Positions 37,263 to 47,400 of a stretch of 64,000 nucleotides of DNA are shown here, in pieces; position 1 is the stretch's first letter; every line of letters starts with the position of its first letter. The stretch is from Trichostrongylus colubriformis (Eukaryota; Nematoda; Chromadorea; Rhabditida; Trichostrongylidae), in NCBI GenBank assembly GCA_963978905.1, contig OZ022259.1:14694001-14758000 (forward strand), read 5' to 3'. Made by a program: the position numbers and the translations under genes. The notes below the pieces were generated by a model. It did no database searches and was not told where the DNA came from. It saw only the letters and a program-made list of their open reading frames with translations.

Positions 37263-38560
37263 AGAAGGACTTAGTTTGTCGACGGTCTCTTCATGCTAGC
37301 GACATCTTCTACAGGACCACAATTTCATAGATCGCATAAATTGCTTCTATTGCATTCTGGGCTAGATTCTAACAGATCTGCTTTTCACATTCAGATGTCA
37401 GGTCTTAGACTGCTCCACTGTCAATACTAATTCGCGATGTGTCCCTCAAGACTATTAATGCAAGTCACCGCGGCACGCGAATTGATACGTCGACTTACTT
37501 CCTCGGGGAAGAAAATCCAGGGGTAACTATCCAGACTGCTCCTTTTCCGCCCCGCCAAGGTGCACTATCACGGCACTACACTTGCTCAAACCCACTTTGA
37601 CGCCACCCATTTTGCTCACTTGATCAACAAAGGAGCTCAAGTGGGTGTGGTTGGATTGGATTCGAGCAAGTGAAGCGCCGCGATGGTGCGCCATGGCGAC
37701 GCGAAAAAGGTGTAGGCGGTTGTTCAAGGAACTACTCACCTAAAAAGGTAAGTGGACCCATCTGGTTATCGTGGAGTATGCCTTTAAACAGCTAGCTTCC
37801 ATGCACACTTCTGTTTCCCCACGATCGTTCACAAATCTGCATCAGCTCACATCTGTGAGTTCTTAAGTGAGCTACCCAGTAGATAAACAAAAAGAAGGCA
37901 ATCAATTGCATGTTTACTAGAGTAGCTTCATGGCATTCTTCTTTATAACACATCTTGATAACATCTGACCGAATTTATTAGTGCGGCAGATAATGCTGTA
38001 GCGATGTACGCAGGCTTAGGGATGCTGATTGTGAAAAAGCATAACCGTATGATCGCGGAACCGGAGAAAAAATAATGAGCGAGTTTGGAAGTAAATACAC
38101 AACAAGTAAGACGAAGAAAATGCATGGCACATAACAGACTACTTTACAAGGGCGTAGGTCAAGACACTCGAATCGGGTCAAGGTCGCCACAGATTGCCAC
38201 ACTCACGACTGTGTGCGTGCGGTGACCCGGTTCGAGCGTCCCGGCCTACACCCTCTTCGCAGCGTTCAGGGTAAGGGTAGAGCGGTGCGGGCAGTGAAGC
38301 CCAGGTGGATAAGGACTCACCATTCACCACATAGCGCCCAACGCCTGTTGTCACTCCACCCCCATTCCCAATGTGTCCACTGCCTTGAAGCGATTTTTCA
38401 GCAAAGGTGGCTGATTATAAAAAACACCTTGATTAACTCATGGCAGCAATTGTGTTGTATATCCAACCAACACGTATATGTTGCCTGATTTCCGCAAGAC
38501 TCAGACCTAAATGGCTTAATAAGGGGAAACAATGACAAAACATCTATTTCACAAACGTAC
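37263..38560. other. Intergenic stretch without a firm gene
   Basis: A short open plus-strand tail (about 37979-38075, AVAMYAGLGMLIVKK then a basic end and TAA) follows a TTTATTAG acceptor but has no partner exon. Around 38213-38280 a GGTTCGAGCGTCCCGG stretch resembles a Pol III B box and may mark a SINE head. Nothing else supported. Confidence 0.35.
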
Positions 38561-38628
38561 CCCTTTTGATGAGATAGCGCCCAAGCCGTTCAATATCCAT
38601 TTGTAAATCAATGGAAATTCGTTCTCTT
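38561..38628 (-). CDS. Candidate internal exon (minus strand)
   Basis: GTTCAG acceptor and GTACGT donor bracket 68 bases coding ENEFPLIYKWILNGLGAISS with phase 2 in and 0 out. It could belong with the exon at 40665-40453, but phases require at least one missing exon. Function unknown. Confidence 0.3.
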
Positions 38629-39611
38629 CTGAACAGCTTCACCGTCTGAAATACATAAAAAAAATCAAGCTCAGAGTACGATGGCACATTTTGGTCAGCC
38701 TCTTGAGAGCCAGAACACATAGATCGTGATTACAAGTAACTGAAACTGGCGGGGCTGACCAGCTACCGTCCTTACACGATGCGTCATGTATTGCGTATGA
38801 CCGCCACACATCACGCAACCGACATACAACAGTGCTGCTGCGCATGGGAAAACACGTTTGTCACCGAAATCAAGGAATAAAAGGAGTGAGAGGGTCTCGA
38901 TTTTCACTTTACAACCGTTTCATTTCGCTTTTCTTCACTGTTGTACCCTAAACACCTCTGCTTTTCATTTTCAACGGTGGATCGAACTACCGTACTCAGT
39001 TTCCTTGAGATCTGTATAGTTTCGTTCTAATTGCATTCAAGCATTCATTCAAATGAGTAATCAGCAGAAATTTTAGAAATTAACACCACTAAACCTATGT
39101 TCAATATATGATTGAAGTGAATATAAGTGTTACTGCTCTATAGGCGTCGACACGTTCTCTTGAAAAATTATTTAGAAAGAAAAGAAAGAACCTCAGCTAG
39201 ACAGAATTGAAGACCTTCCAGACAAACGGCTAACAACCGCCAGCATAGGTTCGCACTGATTATCTGAAGAACAAGTGATCATTAAGGATCAACGATTTAT
39301 GAACAGCTTCGTTTACATTATGCCGTAAATAAAGTCCGGTTTTGTGCGTTCACAAGGTAAATCCAAATCTGAACGAGCGTCAACTCAGATCAATTTTCAT
39401 GTATCGCTCCTTAGATCGATAAAAGGACGCTCTCGAAATATATGCTTTTTTAATAACTTCGTGAAGTCTGAGTTAGTGATGCAATTCTAAAATACAATTA
39501 TATAGACACATTTTGGATGACTTCACTTCATGAGTTCTTGTTTAGTCAAGCGGCCAGCGAGGCAACTACATTAAATGTCACCCCTGCAAGGTAGAAGGCA
39601 TTGCGTTAGAT
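38629..39611. other. AT-rich stretch without a gene
   Basis: No coding pattern seen on either strand. Confidence 0.4.
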
Positions 39612-39853
39612 GGGGTGTGTACCCTTATGTCAGGATTTCGCACGACGGCGAGCGGCGTGCGACGCAATGTGTGCGAGCTATGCGCGTCGCGATAGCTGGT
39701 TCTTAAAACGATTGCACTGTAATGCCAGAGGCGCGATACGCGGTTGACTTCTAATCACTACGGGACCCAACAACATGGCGCCTTTAGCTCGTCCGCATTG
39801 CTTCGCTTGGGACATGCCGCGGTGCGAAATCCTAACATAAGGGTACACACACC
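39612..39853. mobile_element. MITE copy B with GGGGTGTGTACCC termini
   Basis: Second copy of the element at 34245-34487 in the same orientation. It shares the termini, the internal GCGTGCGACGCA(G/A)TGTGTG and CAACATGGCGCCTTTAGCTC. A GTTAGATGG-like duplication flanks it (about 39605-39613 and 39853-39862). Confidence 0.8.
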
Positions 39854-40452
39854 GTTAGATGGATAGTTTGTGCATGGTTTCAAAAGTTATAAATAATAAG
39901 TTGCTCGAGTTTCTGATTTACCAAAGCGATTTAATTGAAACAGCAAAAACCAATTAGCGTTCGTAATAACGGAAGACACCTAAAAGGATTGGCCCTCTCA
40001 ATACAGATGTGGTTGTCCACCTCAGGTAGATCGTCAAAACTCAAAAAAAAATGGATGCTGCGTGTCCCCTTCTTTCACCGATCCTATTCCAAAACTTGAA
40101 GGATTTGTAGGCTGAAACTCTCACTTTTCCATCATCCGCGCTTGATCTAGGGCTGAGCAAATCCACTAATCCAAACATCTGAACACCTAGTCCAATAGCA
40201 GAGTGTTGTGGAAGAATGATGAATTGGAGTCATCTCTTACTATTCCGTGCGATGTGAATCATTCGACTTTCACCGAAATAGGATAAGCAAATATGCATCA
40301 TGTCGGATAAAACGTGACAAATCGAATGGTGTATTCTACGTGAAAAGATGCACTTGCAGCCAAGTTATGATTTTTGGTAGGTAAAGTTGCGAAAACCGGC
40401 CAAACCTTCCTCATAACCTAATGAGTAATAATATAACCAATGCAACACTTAC

Positions 40453-40674
40453 AGATTCTGTGGACATTGCCATATCGACGACAGCAAAACATGTTTCAAT
40501 GGCTGTTTTGTCGAGACCACGTTTTCTCCTTTCAAGTGGATCGTAAAACACCAAGTACGACAATGGAACTCCGTCAAGGACGGACGAGTTCTGCGTTTGT
40601 TCCAGAATCTCCTCACTGCAATTTTCATAACCATCAATCCGCAACATGACACGGTGGTGAGAAATCTGCGACAT
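40453..40674 (-). CDS. Exon of an unidentified gene, possibly its first
   Basis: Clear coding exon ending in a strong GTAAGT donor (40452-40447). It reads ISHHRVMLRIDGYENCSEEI, then VLDGVPLSYLVFYDPLERRK and ETCFAVVDMAMSTES. It may start at an ATG at 40674 or be an internal exon after the CGCAG acceptor at 40666. It is 0.8 kb downstream of the 677-residue gene on the same strand. The next exon was not found with confidence. No family recognised. Confidence 0.6.
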
Positions 40675-40675
40675 A

Positions 40676-40851
40676 AGGCTGCGTCAAAACTGTGCCATGA
40701 CGGGGTAGGGCGAGGCCGCGTGTCTCTGCATCTCCGCCTATGCCATCATGTCTCGTTGCCTACGTCATCCCTGCACCTCCCCTGTGCCACACTGCCTCGC
40801 TGCCTGTGAACGCAGCCACGCTTGGGCGCTGAGTATGAAAGCGGCCTAAGC
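40676..40851. mobile_element. Small MITE of the GGCCGC/TTCATACT family
   Basis: The right end GAGTATGAAAGCGGCCT matches the palindrome family at 62865-62994; the left end AGGCTGCGTCAAAACTG is a diverged complement. It abuts the exon at 40665. Confidence 0.5.
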
Positions 40852-41485
40852 CTGGTGCCACGCAGGCGTCAACTAGCAACCACTAGCAAATGACGTCGAC
40901 TGCAGGGTCAAGTGTTGCGTTGAGGAAATTTTTGAGAAATACGACTCCCCTTGTCCGCATCACTAAAATTTTGGTGCAGTTGGTATATGCTGAAAGTCTC
41001 CGAAAAATCGTAAATTATAGAATTGCCATCCCCACATAGGTCCAAAACTCACTAAAAAACAGGAGTGCGTCTGGAATTTCTCAAGGAATTATACGAAGAG
41101 ACGTACTTTTAATCCAACCTAAAACGCAACTCCCATTGGGAACTTTGAACACATGCTTGAGCCTCCTAGACTTACCACTCACTAAAGTGGATGCATGCTA
41201 ATCGCGCCTAATGCTGGATGCCCTTCGAAGGCGTTCATCCCAGACCTACATAGACGAAAAACGACCGAAAAAAATTGGAGCTCATCATACTTTCTCAATG
41301 AAGTCGACGAGCGATTAGCGTGTTCATCCTCCTCCGTGGCATCCTTACTAGTGTCCAGACCATCACAACCCTGAGTTGCACAAGCATATCAAAAGAATAG
41401 AATGTGTTTTTAAGGTTTTTCATTTCTTTGATTCTCATGAACTTTCGGTTTTCCGAGGAGAGCCCTAACGCCTAAGTTTTTGGAT

Positions 41486-44400
41486 CTATTGTTGAATATC
41501 CACCTCCATATTGAAAAGGTCCACTTCCAATACTGTAACCAACAGTTCCATAAGATTGTGGTTCACTCCATCTTCACTGGAATAAAACATGGCTTGAGTG
41601 TTAAATCATCCGACAACTGGTAAAAAAGCCTTACGTGAAAGTTTCCAGGACCATTTTCCTGAACTCAGCTACCCGAGAAATTAGATTCCGCCCTTTGAGA
41701 ACGGAGCCACGTCGACCACTCGACGTTGACGGTTCCTCCTCGGATGATGAAGCTGTTGACAGTACCTGCAGACAACTTTCTCTTTATTTGTAGCACGTAA
41801 ACGCTATCAACTTCCCGTAAATCAGAAATGATAGTAAAACATACTTGCAGCCAATAAAAACGACCTTCTGAATTACATGGAGGAAATTCATATAAAAAGA
41901 ACATTAGTAGGCGATAAACGGCATTGGCTGCATTGAACTGTTGACCATATTCCGGCTGCAATAACACCAACTTCATGTTGGAAAAACGTGGCGTTGCTTG
42001 TCCTATACCAAAAACCGAGACACCTTCGCTATTTCGTGGAAAAGCCTCGATAGAAGATCGGGAGGGGGAAGAAGTGAGGGATGCAGGGAGTTCTGCAAGG
42101 AGTTCACTGCTTCAAAACAGATGAAGTCGTGGATGAATGATGTTGGTATGTTGTTCCCTAGTTCGACCATGATCGCCTCGAGAAACTGCCTCAGGTTGTC
42201 AGAAAACACGCCGGATTCCTGGAAAGAGATTGAGGTGTTGAAGCGAAAGTTCCAAAATTGTTGTAGAAATATAAAGCTCCGTTCATACCCAACTGAATGG
42301 GATTTTTTGGAATTTTCGCGTCAAGAAGAAATATGTATCGATCGAGGAAATGAGCTCTATCCTCGTATCCTCGATTTGAGATTTTGGGCGGATCGGCATG
42401 TCCGTGATTTGGGATAATTGCCATAATGCATATAGACCGACGTGGTGATACGTGGCATCGCCAAAAATCACAAACTGCAGATAATCCGATACGTCGATCC
42501 GCAGGAAATCCCATTCAGTCAGGTATGAACGCAACTGCGTAACGCAATTGCTCACTATACTCATTCTTAATCAGCACTTAGAATATTTCCCAATCGCCGC
42601 TAACTACACCCGGTTCCACCAGAGTACGTGTGGGCTATCAAGCACACATTGAAGGTAGTAGTAGCGATGACTCAGGTGCTCAGAGAGAGCAAAATGTTCA
42701 CTATCAGTGGATGATAGGCGTCAGGAATCGGCCATGTGGTGCAACTTGCGGTGAAAAACGGTCTTGAAAGGGTCATACGGTGTGCAGCAGACACGCCGTG
42801 TGCAGGCTCCTCCCAAGAGTGAAGCTATTAGGTCTATGCAGAATAAATGGCCAAAACGGACTACTTTTTTCAAAACGCCATAACTTCGCTCAGACACAAC
42901 TTTATTTGTCTAAATAAAAACCATTCGAATCTACACAACCTTGCCAACGATCTGGTAAAGAAAATATGCCATCATGATCAAATTCAGGATTGCGAAAATT
43001 AATGAAGTCAACGATGGCATTTTCAAAATGCATCGTTTCGGCGAACTCCTTCTGACCCAGGTTTGCATCGAGAACCGGGAAAAAGTGGTTATTCGTCAGA
43101 GATAGGTCTGAGGAATAAGGGGGTGAGGGAGAGTCTCGATCAGTTTCTGCCGGGTGACTTGCGATTTGTGGGGTTTTGCGTTGTTTTGCGCACCCAGTAA
43201 AAAAATGATGCAGTTAGGCATCGAGCCTCTCCCTCACCCCCCTCCCCTTATTCCCCAGACCTATCCCTGACGGATTACCACTTTTTCCGGGTTCCCGATG
43301 CAAACCTGCGGCAGAAAAATTATGCACGATAAAAATGCCATTCTTGACTTTATTGATTCTCGCAATCCAGAATTTGATCGTGATGGTATATTTTCCTACC
43401 AGATCGTTGCCAAAATTCTGTAGATTCGAATGGTTTTTATTTCGACTAATAAAGTTGTGTCTGAGCGAAGTTAGCCAATTACGTTTCGGCCATTTATTCT
43501 GCATAGACCTAATACAATTACCCGCGTATGACTGCCGCGCAGCTTCGACTGACAGTCAGTGAAACAATGCGCAGCGGTCGCATTTGACGTTCATGTGCAT
43601 TTGATGGCTTCAAACAAAGGTTTGATAAGTATTGGTATTGAGTGAAAGCTCCACCTGCAACTCGTTCAACTTCGGGAGATTGATCTGTGAGAAACTTTAG
43701 TCTCTAAGAAACTCGATAACAAGAGGCGGCAAGCTGAAAGTGGATCTAGGTAGAGCCAAGCCTAAAGGCACACCACGTGATAATCACATTAGTTGTTCAC
43801 GTCTTGTAGCAAGTAGGTCCTTGGATAAGTGCTCAGACTGCATCGTGTTTGCGACTGCACGGTGCTCCCTCACGGTGTTGTTCCTGCCTGAACACAGCCG
43901 AGCCACGCCTACACAACCGAATCAAACCCGGCCTTTAACGAATAATTTCCGATGTGGAAGCTGCTTTTGTCATCGAAATAGCTGTTTTACCAAATTATCT
44001 CCTGTTATTGGAAGTTTCCTTCTCCAAGTGAGCGCCACGTTGGAAATTTGTTCGTTTGAGGCTAGGCGCGATTTGGTGGGGTGAGGTGGCTCGGCTGTGT
44101 TCAATTAGGCACAATACCGTAAGGGTGCACCCCGCAGCCGCAACAAAGGTGCAGCGTGAGCAGTTATCTAAGGACCTACTTGCCCCAAGAAAGTGAGCCA
44201 CTAATCTTATTATCACGTGGTGTGCCTTTAACTGTAGGCGTCATTTTTCTCACTCACAGGGTAATCCCTCGTTTAGGGAGTTATGCAAAAAGCACCGGAT
44301 AATCATATCATCATACGACGCTTTCAAAAAATGCCTGGATAAATGCCTGAGTCCTTGGAATCCTTTTTTCTCACCTTTTTCCATTTTTCTGTTGATCAAT

Positions 44401-47400
44401 GGTTTTAAAGGCAGCTTTCGGGAAAATTCGGACGAAAAGTATAAGAAGTAGTGAATATGAAAGCCGAGATGCCTAGTAACAGGACAGTGGAGAAAAAACG
44501 AATGGAGATGACCAAAAACCCGAGAAATAGAACCCCTTCCCACCATTTGTTCTAGGCGCGGACGATCTTTCCGTCAAGACGCGGGTAGTCCGCATAGGTT
44601 TTCCACTGGCATTACCAAGACATAAACATGAAGGGATGTTCGGAAATGCGACAGCATCTTTTTCATGTGGTGAACTTCAAGCTAAAAGTGAGAAAGCGCG
44701 CTCGATACATTCAATCCTGCCGATCTCCTTGACCAACCGCACCGTGACCAACCCCTAATCACGTCGCTTGGAGGCGGGCTGTCCTGTCCAAGGCGGCTTG
44801 TCCTGACGAGGCCGCCTCCGCCACAGCTCAAGGGGGCGCCTTCCGCGGGGGATTTCGCCATGCATAGGCCTTCCAGACCCGTAGTTTTTCACTCAGTGCC
44901 TCCTTATGGGATTCCCTGTCACCCACATTATCCCAAACACTGTCTTTAAGCAAGCATTACCTTGTTTACTTTGGTACTTATGGTCTAGGTTCATTGTCAT
45001 TTGTATCCACACGAATTTGCTCGTGTAATAAATGTATATAAATTCGGTCGCGCATAGCTGTTCCGAGCGGTCGCGCAGCACCCTTTTTTGGGGTTTTGAT
45101 GATTCGGCGCCATCGAAGTGGTCAACCACATCTGTGATAGGGAGGCCAATACTAAAAGAGATCCCTTGCAAATATGGACTCTCATCACTTTTTGCTGTTT
45201 CAATTAAAGCGCTTCGATCAACTGAGAATCCGAGCAACTCATTCCATCTCTGCACTTTTAAAACCAGTGACAAATTGTTCCTTCCAATTTTTTACCTTTT
45301 CCCCTTGCAGATCTCACATTTGTGGTTGATTCCATCGCTGCTCTACCAAACCAAAACTCGTAAAGTCAAGTCATTCAGAGAAGGTCCTTTTCGCTGTACT
45401 TTATAAATTCCCCAAGAATCCAAATTCTATAAAGGAAAAATTTAATTACAAAGAGCATTTTTTCCTACACCTAGTAGCACAGTAGGTTGTTTAAGTTGAC
45501 GCGCTTTGAAATTGGGATTGTCTTGTGTGCATGCAAAACCGGTCAGATCTTTCCTTACAACCATATAGAAAGGAACAAAATCTGTACCACTCCGCCTCTG
45601 GCCAACGCTTTCGGCACAAGGTGGCTCAACTTCGCCATTCCATCACTCCAAGAACGTTCCATGGTGGACGTTCTCTCGTTCACCTGCAAACAGATTCTTC
45701 GAATTTGATTGTGTTACTGCCAATTCTTTCATTACTTGCCAATTGTTCAAGATCAACCATCTCGAAAAGACCGCAGTCATCCTCGACTTCAGTGGATGGA
45801 GACCGTTTTTCAGCGTCAATGATGACTACACTCTGCTGAAAGAAAAACTTTCCATTTAGGAAATTGATAAACATAGTTACCCGTCACCATGCTCCCCTAT
45901 CAGTGCTTGTTGACAAATATCGAGAGCATAGATGCACAAGCAAGCCACGGCACTAAAACGAAATCATTGCAAACCTGCTCCTCTTCGACTGCAGTCGACA
46001 AATTCGCCTTGCGATTTCCTCGCATCTCGTTTTCCCTGATTTCCTCTTCCATTTCGTCCAGCAAACTTCTATCGCATGCATACCAATCACTTAAAAGGCC
46101 AATGAATTATAAAGTTAGGGAGGAACCCGAGGTCGATCTGGCCATTCGGAATGAGATACATATGGGCAAACGTATTTCCGAACGCTGACCTCGAACTTGC
46201 ATTCCACATTCACAGAACGATTCTCTGAGCGGGGCTATGGAGGTTTTTTTTTTGAAAAAACAGCGCCATGATGTTGTAGGTTTGGAAGTCTAGCACGCGA
46301 GCCAGACGTTCCCGCGCAGAACCATTGCGATTTTTGTGTTCAGGAGACCAAACTGCTCTGCGGGACATGTTTTTAGCCAATCGAGGCCTATTGGGTAGGC
46401 CAAGATTTATCCGAAATTTGGTCAAATTCTCGGTAGGCCAAGAAATTTTCCGAAATTTTTCAAATTTTTGAATTTGCTGAAAATACGTCCTATGAAGTAG
46501 TTTGGTCCCCTGAACACGAAAATTGCACGTTTTGCGCGAGAAGGTCTGGCTCGCGTGCTACGAGCTTCCAAATCTACCATATAATTGTATTGTTTTTTTT
46601 TTCAAAAAACTATAACTTCGCTCAGAGAATCGTTCTGCAAACTTGAAATGCAGGTTCGAGGTCAGCGTCCAAGAATATGTCGGACCATATGTATCCCAAT
46701 TTAAATGGCCAGTTCGACCTCGGGTCCTTCCCTTGTTAAAGAAGTACTAGCTATTACACCCATTTTATCAAAAGCAGCTGTGCATTGAGAAGTTCCCCTC
46801 TCATAATTTGTAAACTGAGACTTTGCTCATGGACTTTCAAATGCCATATTCATCGCCTTGATAGCAACATCTTCGCAAAAAATAACCCACTTGTTCTTGG
46901 CTTCTTGAGTGAGGTAACCTTCTTGGATAGCCGCGCTACTTGTCGATTCGCTTGAGAAATTTCCCGTGTTCTCCCTTGGGGCATTACCTTCATCAGCGAT
47001 ATTCTGTAATAAAAGCTTTTACAAAATACCGCAATTAACATTAAAAATCGACATCATGAAGCCGTACTGATCTGCTTTCCCCTACTACCCGACAACATTT
47101 AAAAGGCACGTTCCGCGCATTCCGGTTGACCGGAATCCACAGCACGCACGAACGCCCTTTCACCGATGACATTCAAGGTGGCGTCTACTTTCTAGCGAAC
47201 GTTCTTCACCACAGATGTCGACGCCTGGCAGCTTCACTACTCAAAATGAAAGAAGAGGGTTGTGAGGGCCTAAGTTATCAAAGTTCGCAAAAAAGAAGGG
47301 AATGGAGCGGTCCAAATTCTGAGAAAAGAGACCCTTTACTGCTCCCCTTCCCTTTAAGGATGAGCTTCCGTGTTCCCTGCATCACCCAGTGACAGAGAGT

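Noticed and set aside
37527..37739. Minus-strand 70-codon frame
   Set aside because: It overlaps a GC-rich, partly self-complementary stretch and shows no protein-like pattern or splice sites.
46827..46890. Read-through of exon 47003-46891 to a TGA (WVIFCEDVAIKAMN)
   Set aside because: It would truncate the 677-residue gene, although the GTGGGT donor at 46890 joins the next exons in phase. It remains possible as an isoform.
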